Under the pieces are notes generated by a model that was given only the letters and a program-made list of their open reading frames with translations, was not told the DNA's origin and made no database searches. 64,000 bases of DNA from Bacillota bacterium (lineage in GTDB: Bacteria; Bacillota; Clostridia; Monoglobales; Firm-18): contig JALOAJ010000013.1 in assembly GCA_023228885.1 (NCBI GenBank), positions 4,204 to 68,203 of the forward strand. The letters are read 5' to 3'. A program made the translations under genes and the position numbers. This document shows positions 8,875 to 18,075 of the stretch, piece after piece. Each line of letters opens with the position of its first letter. Positions within the stretch are counted from its first letter, which is position 1.

Positions 8875-10515
8875 GTGATAAAAAGAAAGTATTTGTTTAA
8901 AATTTTTATTGCATTTTTTGTCATTGCTTTCACATTTTCTCTCCTTACAGCAATTATTTATTTTCGTTCAAGTTTAAAGCTTGCCAATTTAAGCCTTAGC
9001 AGCCAGGAAAAACTTTTTATGACCCAGTTAAAAGAAAAAATAGATTTAAAAGTGAACATGTCACGAACCTTGGCTGAAAGGGTTTTTGCAAGTGATGTTA
9101 TGCTTGATTATTCGCATGATGACGATGCAAATCCTATTATTTTGTTAAATACATCTAACGAGCTTAAAAAACACTTTAATTATGATGTGCAACTGGGCGT
9201 TTCAAATATGAAAAATGGCAGGGTGATTATACAAGGCACCGCTTTAACTATGAAGGATTTTTATAAGACCATTGGGTTTGACCAGTTACGATGGCAAGAA
9301 ATTGACGCCTACTGGGATAAAGGAAACGGGCAATATGTTATTGCAAACACAAACCAAGACTCATGGTCAGAGAGTTTTCTTACAATTGCTCAAAAGATGC
9401 CGTTATCCAACGGAGAAAGTCTTCTTGTTTTCTTTTCTTTTTATCTTAAAGATATATTCAAAGGTGTTGATTTTTCAAATGGCGAAGGGTTTATAATATT
9501 AAGCGACAAGGAAATAAAATGCTGGTATTTTGATAAGGGTATGAACATTGACGATGACAAAACAATAGATATTATTAATTTGGGGCTAAGAAACGATACC
9601 TTACAGCAAGGCAAGTTTGTCAACGGTTCCGTTGAATATGGGTTGCATTCCCTTCAATCGGAAAGTTTTATGGCAAAATTTCTTTATGTGACGCCAATAA
9701 AGGATTACAAAGCAAGAATAATTATTGAGACCTTATTGGTTTGCATAGGTTTGGTTTTAATCAGCCTTACCATTATATACTATGCTTCGAAAAAGATATA
9801 TTACCCGGTGGCTAAGCTTGTAAATATGTTTTCGGGGGGCGAACCGCTTTCCGGCAGCGAATTTAGTTTTATTGAAAAGTCAATAACTGCGGTGCATGAC
9901 AACTACCAAAAGCTTTCATCGCTTATGGAAAGCAGCCAGCAACCGCTTAAAATAAAATTTCTTAAAGATTTAATTACAGGGTTGATTTTCGGAGAAAACA
10001 TTGATGAACAAATAGAAAAATTCAAACTTTATAACCTACGAGGAAGGTTAAGTATTGTCATTTTTGAGGTTTTGGAAACAGAAAAGTTTGAAAGTTTTTC
10101 TGATGTTGCTGCGCATGAAATTACCAAAAACATTAATGAACTTTTATTTGAGGAGCTTTCAAAGTATTTATATTGTGAAAAAATTGAACTAAGCAGCAGA
10201 AGATGTTGCTTTATTTTGGGAAATATAAACACATCTGTGCTTAAATCCAAGTTGGAATCTGTTCTCACCACCATTTCAACGGTGTTTGAAATTGAAGTTA
10301 TTGCGGCATACAGTCCGGATGTTGTTAGTGTGCACGAGCTGGCTAAGTGTTTTTCTGATACAATGCTGACGCTTGAGTATAATTGGGGTGTTCAAAGAAA
10401 GTCGGTTATATCTAAAACGGATATAAAAGACTTTTTAAGCGACATTTATTATCCCCTTGATACAGAAAAGGGATTTGATAAATTATATTATCAGCGGCAA
10501 AAAGGAGCACGCTGA
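8875..10515 (+). CDS. Membrane sensor part of a frameshifted AraC-type regulator
   Basis: N-terminal part of a one-component regulator. It has a transmembrane helix at about 9-30, an extracytoplasmic sensor region of about 250 residues that looks like a Cache-type domain, a second helix (about 285-305), and a cytoplasmic linker region reaching YYPLDTEK. The frame then ends early. The next frame, from 10457, continues the protein into the HTH domain, so one extra base in the GGG at 10470-10472 appears to split one gene of about 750 residues. The intact relative at 32846-35080 has the matching segment uninterrupted (YYYPGEIENRLINL). I prefer GTG at 8875, which is 7 bases after AAGGAGG, over GTG at 8869, which is too close to it. 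It precedes the transporter genes it likely controls. Confidence 0.8.
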   Translation: MIKRKYLFKIFIAFFVIAFTFSLLTAIIYFRSSLKLANLSLSSQEKLFMTQLKEKIDLKVNMSRTLAERVFASDVMLDYSHDDDANPIILLNTSNELKKHFNYDVQLGVSNMKNGRVIIQGTALTMKDFYKTIGFDQLRWQEIDAYWDKGNGQYVIANTNQDSWSESFLTIAQKMPLSNGESLLVFFSFYLKDIFKGVDFSNGEGFIILSDKEIKCWYFDKGMNIDDDKTIDIINLGLRNDTLQQGKFVNGSVEYGLHSLQSESFMAKFLYVTPIKDYKARIIIETLLVCIGLVLISLTIIYYASKKIYYPVAKLVNMFSGGEPLSGSEFSFIEKSITAVHDNYQKLSSLMESSQQPLKIKFLKDLITGLIFGENIDEQIEKFKLYNLRGRLSIVIFEVLETEKFESFSDVAAHEITKNINELLFEELSKYLYCEKIELSSRRCCFILGNINTSVLKSKLESVLTTISTVFEIEVIAAYSPDVVSVHELAKCFSDTMLTLEYNWGVQRKSVISKTDIKDFLSDIYYPLDTEKGFDKLYYQRQKGAR

Positions 10516-11134
10516 AATTTTGCTTTCAAGAATTTTTAAAGAAAATTTCGAAATAAGAAATTTAGAAGGGGAAGCCGTTTCACAGTTTGTTTTTTCCATA
10601 GCCTCAACCATTACCCGAATTATACAAATAGCGAAAATTCCTCATCATGCAATATCTGATGAAGGGATGGTTTTTTATCTTGAATTAAAAATGATTGCAG
10701 ACAAAAAAGAACTTATGCTTAAAATAAGGGGCATTATTAACCGAATTATTGATTATATGTTTTTACATAAGGGAGCAGACGATAAAAAAACAGCCGAGGA
10801 AATGTTGGATTTTATTCATGTAAACTTCGATAAAGATATTTCTTTGACCGAACTTGCTAACAGCTTGAATTTATCTGCCGGTTATGCCAGTACATTGTTT
10901 AAAAGTATAACGGGCGAAAATTTTAAAGAATATTTAAATATCTACCGTGTTAAAAGAGCTAAAGAAAAGTTGCACGAAACCCCCAAAATAAAAATTAAAG
11001 ATTTAAGCGCCTATGTCGGATGTAATAGCACAGGAACTTTTATCAGAATATTTAAAAAATACGAAGGCATCTCACCGGGGAAGTACATCGAAAGGGAGCT
11101 AAAACAACAAAATAAAAAACATATCAACGGTTAA
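10457..11134 (+). CDS. AraC-type DNA-binding part of the frameshifted regulator
   Basis: C-terminal continuation of the preceding fragment in the +1 frame. After RDLINYIISGKKEHAEILL come a helical linker and a typical two-helix-turn-helix AraC domain at about residues 110-218, with ISLTELANSLNLSAGYAS, FKEYLNIYRVKRAKEKL and YEGISPGKYIE. There is no ribosome site of its own at the nominal TTG start (10457), and it overlaps the sensor frame by 59 bases. It is therefore best read as part of one interrupted gene (8875-11134), not a separate protein. Whether the shift is a real mutation, an assembly error or a programmed event cannot be told from one sequence. Confidence 0.8.
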   Translation: MIQKRDLINYIISGKKEHAEILLSRIFKENFEIRNLEGEAVSQFVFSIASTITRIIQIAKIPHHAISDEGMVFYLELKMIADKKELMLKIRGIINRIIDYMFLHKGADDKKTAEEMLDFIHVNFDKDISLTELANSLNLSAGYASTLFKSITGENFKEYLNIYRVKRAKEKLHETPKIKIKDLSAYVGCNSTGTFIRIFKKYEGISPGKYIERELKQQNKKHING

Positions 11135-11146
11135 ATTACGATTAGC

Positions 11147-11178
11147 CATTCGTTAAAAACCGAACGGTATGTTTTTTT
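11147..11178 (+). terminator. Rho-independent terminator after the AraC-type gene
   Basis: CATTCGTT (11147-11154) can pair with AACGGTATG (11163-11171), with one bulge and one G-U pair, around an A-rich loop. It is followed directly by TTTTTTT (11172-11178). Confidence 0.6.
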
Positions 11179-11313
11179 GTTGTGTTAAGGTTTTCCGTTA
11201 TATGAAATTTGTTTTTTCAATTGCATTGCAGGTGAATCAACACTTTTGAACATATTATAAAAAAGTAATCAGACAACATGTGAAGTTTTAAACATAATCA
11301 TAAAAAACGAGTA

Positions 11314-11342
11314 TATACAAAGGCATCTGCCTTATGTATAAT
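11314..11342 (+). promoter_or_regulatory. Promoter of the first transporter/lyase operon
   Basis: A perfect TATAAT (11337-11342) lies 17 bases after TATACA (11314-11319, 4 of 6 consensus bases). It is about 85 bases before the first permease gene and after the regulator's terminator. The weak -35 fits an activator-dependent promoter, as expected for AraC control (inference). Confidence 0.6.
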
Positions 11343-11428
11343 AGCGATGCAAGTGCAAGGGGTTTTAAAAAATCAAGATATACATAAAACAAAAATGAAA
11401 GCAAAAACGAGATGGGGGAAATATAGAG

Positions 11429-12382
11429 TTGCAAATTGTTAATAAACCAAGATTTATCACAAAAAACAAACGGTATTGCCGAAACTTGTTTAACGATATT
11501 TCACGGGATAGATATCTTTACTTATTAATGATACCGTTTATTGCTTATTATGTGCTTTTTTATTGGAGACCGATTTGGTCGATAAGGATAGCTTTTATGG
11601 ATTATAGCCTTTACAAAGGGTTTAAGGGAAGCCCGTGGGTGGGGTTTGAACATTTTATAGCTTTTTTTAAGGGTCCTTTTTTTTGGCGTACATTAACCAA
11701 CACATTTATGCTTAGCATATATTCGCTTATTATAGGGTTCCCTGCCCCTATCATTCTTGCCCTTTTGATAAACGAAGTTAGAAACAAAAAATTTAAAAAG
11801 ATAACGCAAACTTTGACATATATTCCGCATTTCGTATCCACCGTTGTTGTTGTTGGAATTGTTATGAGCCTTTTATCTCCAACATCCGGGCTTATAAATA
11901 TGATAATAAAATTTTTTGGCGGAAATGAGATTTACTTTTTAGCTGAACCACGGTATTTTAGGATGATTTATACCTTGATGCACATGTGGCAAAGCACTGG
12001 CTATTCCGCTATTATTTACATAGCCGCTCTTGCCGGGATTGACCAAGAACTGTATGAGGCGGCGGTAATTGACGGCGCAGGCAGGTGGAAACAAACATTG
12101 CACATAACCATTCCATGCATATTGCCAACTGTTGTAATTATGCTTATATTGAAGCTTGGCACGGTAATGAATGTGGGTTATGAAGCGATTATTTTACTTT
12201 ACAATCCTATAATATACGAAACTGCCGATGTAGTAAGCACATATGTGTACCGTTCGGGGCTGCAAGAAGGGAGCTATTCTTTTTCTGCGGCGGTGGGTCT
12301 TTTTGATTCGGTAGTTAGCTTTTTATTGGTGTTTTTCTCCAATAAAGTGTCCAGATGGCTATCGGGAATAAGCCTTTGGTAA
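11429..12382 (+). CDS. ABC sugar transporter permease, LplB family
   Basis: Membrane permease of a carbohydrate ABC importer. The 317 residues show six hydrophobic segments. The cytoplasmic EAA-loop, which docks the ATPase, reads ELYEAAVIDGAGRWKQ. The N-terminal IPFIAYYVLFYWRPIW pattern is typical of the LplB branch found with oligosaccharide or polysaccharide lyase genes. The TTG start at 11429 follows GGGGGAA at a good distance. It heads the first long + strand operon and pairs with the YtcP-type permease at 12493. No ATPase gene is present anywhere in the window. Confidence 0.9.
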   Translation: MQIVNKPRFITKNKRYCRNLFNDISRDRYLYLLMIPFIAYYVLFYWRPIWSIRIAFMDYSLYKGFKGSPWVGFEHFIAFFKGPFFWRTLTNTFMLSIYSLIIGFPAPIILALLINEVRNKKFKKITQTLTYIPHFVSTVVVVGIVMSLLSPTSGLINMIIKFFGGNEIYFLAEPRYFRMIYTLMHMWQSTGYSAIIYIAALAGIDQELYEAAVIDGAGRWKQTLHITIPCILPTVVIMLILKLGTVMNVGYEAIILLYNPIIYETADVVSTYVYRSGLQEGSYSFSAAVGLFDSVVSFLLVFFSNKVSRWLSGISLW

Positions 12383-12419
12383 AACTGCACATGCGCAAAA
12401 CGCCGTTTATACGCCTTGT

Positions 12420-12473
12420 CCGGCTCACGATAAGTGCGTAGGCGCAAACTTCATTATAACTATGTGAGCTCGG
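12420..12473 (+). promoter_or_regulatory. Inverted repeat between the two permease genes
   Basis: CCGGCTCAC (12420-12428) can pair with GTGAGCTCGG (12464-12473) with one bulged T. It lies in a 110-base gap between genes that in the second cluster are only 16 bases apart. There is no T-tract, so it is not a terminator. An mRNA-processing or stability hairpin is possible. Confidence 0.35.
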
Positions 12474-12492
12474 AAAGGCTATTGGTGCTAAG

Positions 12493-13368
12493 ATGAACCT
12501 AACAAAGGGAGAGCGGCTGTTTTCAATTTTTAATTATATTTTTATTGGATTTTTATCCTTTTTTGCAATATACCCGTTTTTATATGTGTTAGCGTGTTCC
12601 GTGTCCGACACTATTTCGGTAGCATCGGGAAATGTGTATCTTTTCCCAAAATCTTTTAGGTTGGATGCATATAAGATGGTTTTGCAACAAAAGGAAATAT
12701 GGGTTTCTTATGGAAATACAGTTATTTACACTGTTTTCGGAACAATGTATAGCTTGTTTCTTACTATCTGCGGCGCATATCCTTTGTCAAAAGAGCGTCT
12801 TAGGGGCAAAAAGATATTCTCCTTTTTGCTGCTTATTACAATGTGGTTTCAAGCGGGAATAATTCCTACATATCTAAATCTTAAATCACTAAATTTGCTC
12901 AACCAAAGGTTGGGGGTTATAATAGGATTTGGCTGTACTGCTTTTTATGTTATCATTATGAAAACATATTTTGAAAGCCTTCCAATTTCAATGGAGGAGT
13001 CTGCCAAAATAGACGGCGCCAATGATTTGTCAATTTTGTGGAATATTATTTTGCCGCTTGCAAAGCCATCGATTGCCACAATTACGCTTTATTATGCTGT
13101 AAATAGGTGGAACTCCTTTTTCTGGGCGATGATTTTGTTAAGGGACAACAGCAAAATACCGCTTCAGGTAATGTTGCGAAAACTTATTATAGAAACTCAG
13201 GCGGGGGGTGTTTCGGAATCGGCAGTCAATATTACTAATTTGGGTTATAGCGCTGAAACAGTTATCTATGCAACAATAGTTGTGGCCGCTGTGCCGATAA
13301 TTGCATTGTATCCGTTTATTCAAAAGTATTTTGTTAAAGGTATAATGGTGGGAGCCATAAAAGGATAA
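12493..13368 (+). CDS. ABC sugar transporter permease, YtcP/LplC (CUT1 MalG-like) family
   Basis: Second membrane permease of the importer. The 291 residues have six hydrophobic segments. The EAA-loop region reads SMEESAKIDGANDLSILWNIILPLAKP, in which the usual EAA is replaced by EES. The C-terminus, PFIQKYFVKGIMVGAIKG, is the hallmark ending of this permease branch. The ATG start at 12493 has only a weak ribosome site. It is followed 14 bases later by the substrate-binding lipoprotein, so the three genes form one transporter. Confidence 0.9.
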   Translation: MNLTKGERLFSIFNYIFIGFLSFFAIYPFLYVLACSVSDTISVASGNVYLFPKSFRLDAYKMVLQQKEIWVSYGNTVIYTVFGTMYSLFLTICGAYPLSKERLRGKKIFSFLLLITMWFQAGIIPTYLNLKSLNLLNQRLGVIIGFGCTAFYVIIMKTYFESLPISMEESAKIDGANDLSILWNIILPLAKPSIATITLYYAVNRWNSFFWAMILLRDNSKIPLQVMLRKLIIETQAGGVSESAVNITNLGYSAETVIYATIVVAAVPIIALYPFIQKYFVKGIMVGAIKG

Positions 13369-13382
13369 GGAGTGTGTAAAAT

Positions 13383-14921
13383 ATGAAAAAAACATGGTTA
13401 TTGTTGGTTGTATCATTGGCTGTTGCATTGGCAGGCTGCGGAGGAGTTAAAAAAGGTGGAGAAGTTGGCGGCAGCTCGGTTTCAGACGGTTTAGCAAGCG
13501 ATAAGCTGCTTGAGCTTTCAATACATATGCACTATTGGGACAGCACACCGTTTGACGATGAATGGGTTCCTTTTAAAAAAGCGGTTGAGCTTACCAATAT
13601 TAAGCTAAAGGGCACCGTGTCAAAAAGCGTTAGTGACAGTGAACAAGCTTTTAATATAATGATAGCTTCTGACGATGTTCCGGATATAATACACAGCACA
13701 ACGAAAAACATGGATAAATACGGTCAAGAGGGTGCGTTGATTCCACTCAATGACCTTATTGATGAATATGCGCCAAATATAAAAAAGGCGTTGGATGAAT
13801 TTCCCGGTTTTAAAGAAATGGCAATGGCAAGCGATGGGAATGTATACCATATACCGTCAGCAAGAGAAGGGCTTGCCTCTGTCGGAATTTTTATAAGGCA
13901 GGATTGGTTAGACAAATTAGACTTGCAAATGCCGACAACAACGGAGGAATATTATAATGTGCTTTCGGCATTTCGAAACAACGACCCTAATGGCAATGGC
14001 GCGAAAGATGAAGTTCCTTTGTTTTTCCGAAGTAAAGTGATAGATACTTTGCTTCCCTATTTTGAGGCGGAAGCCGGTTGGTATTACAGAGATGGACAGG
14101 TTAAGTACGGGAGGATTGAGCCAAACTTTAAAACTGCAATGAAAGAGGCAAGAAAATGGTACGAAGAAGGGCTTATCGACAAAGAGGTATATACACGAGG
14201 CGGTAAAAGCAGGGACATTCTTTTTACCGACAACTTAGGGGGCTCCACAATTGATTGGTTTGTTTCTACAACAGCTTACAATCATATTTTAGCCGATAAG
14301 GTTCCGGGGTTCAAAGTTGTGGCCGTTCCGCCGATTACTGATATTAACGGAAATCGTCCGCACTTGCTGGGTCGTGAAAGCGTTCAAGAACTTGGGTGGG
14401 GCATATCGGTAAACAACAAACACCCGATTGAAACGATAAAATATATGGATTTTTGGCTTAGCGAAGAAGGAAGAGAACTTATAAACTTTGGTATAGAAGG
14501 TGAACACTTCGACAAAATAGATGGGTTCCCGGCGCTTAAACCGGAAATTTTAAATGCACCTGAAACTGCGTTAACATATTTAAATAACATAGGGTTGGGA
14601 GCGCGAATAGGAACAATTTTTAGTATGAACAGAGAAAAACAAATGATTGATGAAATTGGCATTGCTGGTTGGGATATGTACGAGCCGGTTGTGGAAAGAC
14701 CTTTCATGACTCCTAAATTCTCCAATGAGGAATATAAAGTTATAAATGCCAAGCTCATGGCAATTCAAACTTATGCGATAGAAAAAGAACAAAGATGGCT
14801 TATGGGAATTGAAAACATAGATTCAACCTTTGATTCGTATGTGGAGCAGCTTAAAAAGATGGGCGTAGAAGAACTTATCTCTGCTTATGACCAGGCTTAC
14901 AAGCGCAGTTTGTCAAGGTAA
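13383..14921 (+). CDS. Extracellular solute-binding lipoprotein
   Basis: Captures oligosaccharides outside the cell and hands them to the adjacent permeases. The 512 residues start with a lipoprotein signal, lipobox LAGC with C19 as the lipid-modified cysteine, then a low-complexity Gly/Ser spacer and a family-1-type binding fold with DDVPDIIHSTTKN and a calcium-loop-like NNDPNGNGAKDEVP. AAGGAG lies about 10 bases before the ATG. The length fits the LplA-like large binding proteins that accompany LplB/YtcP permeases. The ligand is unknown; co-location with two lyases suggests acidic oligosaccharides. Confidence 0.9.
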   Translation: MKKTWLLLVVSLAVALAGCGGVKKGGEVGGSSVSDGLASDKLLELSIHMHYWDSTPFDDEWVPFKKAVELTNIKLKGTVSKSVSDSEQAFNIMIASDDVPDIIHSTTKNMDKYGQEGALIPLNDLIDEYAPNIKKALDEFPGFKEMAMASDGNVYHIPSAREGLASVGIFIRQDWLDKLDLQMPTTTEEYYNVLSAFRNNDPNGNGAKDEVPLFFRSKVIDTLLPYFEAEAGWYYRDGQVKYGRIEPNFKTAMKEARKWYEEGLIDKEVYTRGGKSRDILFTDNLGGSTIDWFVSTTAYNHILADKVPGFKVVAVPPITDINGNRPHLLGRESVQELGWGISVNNKHPIETIKYMDFWLSEEGRELINFGIEGEHFDKIDGFPALKPEILNAPETALTYLNNIGLGARIGTIFSMNREKQMIDEIGIAGWDMYEPVVERPFMTPKFSNEEYKVINAKLMAIQTYAIEKEQRWLMGIENIDSTFDSYVEQLKKMGVEELISAYDQAYKRSLSR

Positions 14922-14936
14922 GGTAACCATACAAAT

Positions 14937-17900
14937 ATGAAAAAGATATGTAAACTGCTTGTGGTTTTTCTTTCGCTCATTTGGTTTTGTAAAGAGAGCG
15001 CATATGCTGCAAATCAACCTTTTAAGCTGCCCGTGTGCGAAGATAGCTTCGTGTCAAATAAAATAGAAAAACGATGTGTTCCACAAAATAATGCCCCGTT
15101 TTACAGCAGCGTTATTGCACCGCAATACGAAGAAGATACGCAAGAAGGGCAGCTTGTTGAAATGGTTTATTTGAAGTTTGATTTAAGCGATATAGCAGAG
15201 CAAATAACTTCAGCCAAACTTTATGTTTGTTGGAAAAACTACGGAGGCTCATCAAATGTTTTTGTTTATCCGGCGCAAAATGACAATTGGAGCGAATCGA
15301 CATTAACCTTTGACAATCAACCGGGCTATATAGAAGAATATTTAAGTTGGAAAAGATATGAATCATATACCGGAGAATATGTTGTTTCAGAACGACCGTT
15401 TGATGTTACCGAATACATAGCGGCAGAACAACAGGGCGACAAGACAGCCAGTTTGGTTTTGGTTAAAGCGTCTGTTTCTTCTTATCAGGGAACATCGGGG
15501 CTTCGCATTGTGCCAAGGGAAGAAGGGATCATGGGCGCTTACCTTGAACTTAATTTTGACCCTGCAATGCTTTCGCCAAACAAAATACCGGAACTGCCTC
15601 CAGGGCATCCGCGCATTTTTTTAAGACCGAACACGATAGAAGATTTTAAAGAAAAGCTGACAAAACAACCCCTGAGCGGAGTGTATGAGGCTTTAAAAGG
15701 GTTTGGCGATTTAAATGCAGATGGTGCAAACATAGTAAGAAAAGCAAATATAATTTTTGGCAATGTTTTGCGCTATATAGCGGAAAACGACATGGAATCC
15801 GGCAGACGGGCGGTTGATATTGCCTGCAACAGCATAATAAATGCAAACGCAGAAACTTTTAATGTGGATGATACAGAGCCAAGGAAAGCAAAAGCCCCTT
15901 TTATGTTGGCTTGCGCGCTTACATATGACTGGTGTTATGATATTCTTACCGAGCAAGAAAAGGATGTTTTTGCGGCAAACTTCAAAAGGCTTGGCTCTGA
16001 AAACGGCATATATCCGAATGTGGGAAGCGTTTTAACCAGCCATTTAGGCGAAGAAGTTTTTATGATAAGCACATTAATTCCCGCCATTGCGGTTTACGAT
16101 GAAGCGCCGGAATTATTTAAAAATTGCGGAAAACATTTTTTTGAACAGTATGTGCAGGCGCTTAACTTTGCCAACAGCGCAGGGTGGCATCACCAAGGAA
16201 CACAGTACATCGAGCAGCGGTTCGGGTACCCGATGATAGTTTCAACCATATTTAATAAAATGGGGTTGGATAATATTTTCAACGAATCCCAGCGGGAAAT
16301 GGCGTATTCGGTAATTTATTCCCGTTTGCCTGACGGCAGGATAATTGATGATGGGGATTCGAAATACTATGACGAAAAGCCTAACGAATATAAAACGAAG
16401 TTTAGAAAGGTGTACATGTCAACTTTAGGCTCGTATGACGACCCTTTTGTGCAAGATGCTTTTTTGACGGAATATCCTAACGGAATAAAAAACACTAACC
16501 CTGATTCGATATATGTTATGGAGAGCGTACTTTACCTTCTGTTATATAACCCCGAGTTAGTCAGGCAGCCTGTTTCCGATTTGCCGCTGACCCGTTACTT
16601 CGGAAATCCCATTGGCGCGATGGTTGCTCGAACAGGGTGGGATATCGGCGCTGATTCAGGCGATGTTGTGGCATACATGAAGGTGGGGGCATTTAAATTT
16701 AACAATCATAACCACTTGGATTCGGGTAGCTTTCAAATTTACTACAAAGGCCCTTTAGCAATTGATTCGGGCAAGTACACCTCTTACGGCAGTTCACATG
16801 ATATTAATTATTATAAGCGCACTATTGCGCACAACGCAATGCTCGTGTACGACCGTGATGAGAAATTTCCAAAAGGCGCTGTTAATGACGGCGGGCAGCG
16901 GTGGCCAAACGATGGAAAAGAGCCGAGCGATATGTTTGATTTAATAACCAAAGGGTACAAGACGGGAACAATTTTGGCTCACTACTTCGGTCCTGACAAG
17001 AAGGTTCCGGATTTCAGCTATTTAAAGGGCGATATAACCGATTCATATACCGACAAGGTGCAGCAGCATAAACGGTCGTTTTTGTTTATAAATTTAAAAG
17101 ATGAAGGTTACCCCGGAGCGTTTGTGGTGTTTGACAGAGTAATCTCATCAAACCCGGAATATAAAAAAACATGGTTGTTACATAGCATTGAAGAACCACA
17201 GCTTAACGGAAAAGTTACTACCATAACCCGTTCCGAGCTTGGATACGGCGGCAAGTTGATAAACCATACATTCCTGCCGACAGATGATAATTTGCAAATA
17301 ACAAAAGTAGGCGGGCTTGGTCACGAATTTGATGTAAACGGCGAAAACTTCCCCGCCGATGGCGTTCAATTACCAAATACCAATGGCTCGGGTGCATGGC
17401 GGGTTGAAGTAAGCCCGATTGAGAATGCACAAGAAGATTTGTTTTTGAATGTAATGTGTTTACAAGAAAATTCAAATGCCATTTTGCCCATAACCCCTCA
17501 AATGCTTGAAACAACTCAGATGGTTGGGGTGAAGATTCTTGATAAAATTGTGCTTTTTTCCAAAGACGGAGAAAAAATTACAAATTCGTTTCACATTTCG
17601 CTCAATGAAGACAGCCGACAGATGCAATATGCAATAACGGATGTTGCGCCGGGCTTGTGGAGGGTTTTGCCAAGCGGCGAAATAAAGGCAGTTTCCAACG
17701 AAGGCGAAATTTTGATTTTTGATAGTAACGATTGCGAACAAACATTGGAATACCTTGGCGATAATGAAATAAGTGGTTTTGTTTTAGATGTCGATGAAGA
17801 CAATAAAAGCGCAAGCGCGAAGGTGCAGTTGTATGGAGAGGGTGATTCCGTTATTGTTCTTGCCGCATATAAAGCGGGAAAGTTGGCATCCGTTACAACC

Positions 17901-18035
17901 GAAAGCGGCGCAAACGGATTGGTTTCTGCATCACTTTCAAACCTTGCGCCCGGAACAACATTAAAGGCGATGCTATGGAAGGGGCTTGATTTAATGATTC
18001 CTTTAAAACATGAATTACATGGTGAAATAAAGTAG
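14937..18035 (+). CDS. Secreted heparinase II/III-type polysaccharide lyase with CBM96-like domain
   Basis: Probable exported polysaccharide lyase of 1032 residues. A signal peptide (about 1-25) is followed by a DNRLRE/CBM96-like beta-sandwich (about 27-205, with YLKFDLSDI and RPFDVTEYI), an alpha-helical toroid, and a heparinase II/III-like beta domain. Candidate catalytic positions are H418/H419 and Y424 in GWHHQGTQY, H591/H593 in NHNHLDSGSF, and the Tyr-Tyr/His pair in NYYKRTIAHN. The C-terminal 90 residues form the small module ending in LKAMLWKGLD, shared with three other island proteins. It lacks SLH domains, so it may be released. It closely resembles the next gene. The exact PL family and substrate are unknown. 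Confidence 0.85.
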   Translation: MKKICKLLVVFLSLIWFCKESAYAANQPFKLPVCEDSFVSNKIEKRCVPQNNAPFYSSVIAPQYEEDTQEGQLVEMVYLKFDLSDIAEQITSAKLYVCWKNYGGSSNVFVYPAQNDNWSESTLTFDNQPGYIEEYLSWKRYESYTGEYVVSERPFDVTEYIAAEQQGDKTASLVLVKASVSSYQGTSGLRIVPREEGIMGAYLELNFDPAMLSPNKIPELPPGHPRIFLRPNTIEDFKEKLTKQPLSGVYEALKGFGDLNADGANIVRKANIIFGNVLRYIAENDMESGRRAVDIACNSIINANAETFNVDDTEPRKAKAPFMLACALTYDWCYDILTEQEKDVFAANFKRLGSENGIYPNVGSVLTSHLGEEVFMISTLIPAIAVYDEAPELFKNCGKHFFEQYVQALNFANSAGWHHQGTQYIEQRFGYPMIVSTIFNKMGLDNIFNESQREMAYSVIYSRLPDGRIIDDGDSKYYDEKPNEYKTKFRKVYMSTLGSYDDPFVQDAFLTEYPNGIKNTNPDSIYVMESVLYLLLYNPELVRQPVSDLPLTRYFGNPIGAMVARTGWDIGADSGDVVAYMKVGAFKFNNHNHLDSGSFQIYYKGPLAIDSGKYTSYGSSHDINYYKRTIAHNAMLVYDRDEKFPKGAVNDGGQRWPNDGKEPSDMFDLITKGYKTGTILAHYFGPDKKVPDFSYLKGDITDSYTDKVQQHKRSFLFINLKDEGYPGAFVVFDRVISSNPEYKKTWLLHSIEEPQLNGKVTTITRSELGYGGKLINHTFLPTDDNLQITKVGGLGHEFDVNGENFPADGVQLPNTNGSGAWRVEVSPIENAQEDLFLNVMCLQENSNAILPITPQMLETTQMVGVKILDKIVLFSKDGEKITNSFHISLNEDSRQMQYAITDVAPGLWRVLPSGEIKAVSNEGEILIFDSNDCEQTLEYLGDNEISGFVLDVDEDNKSASAKVQLYGEGDSVIVLAAYKAGKLASVTTESGANGLVSASLSNLAPGTTLKAMLWKGLDLMIPLKHELHGEIK

Positions 18036-18075
18036 CTTTATAGTAGATTGCAGTTTGACGAAAAGGGGAGATTAA

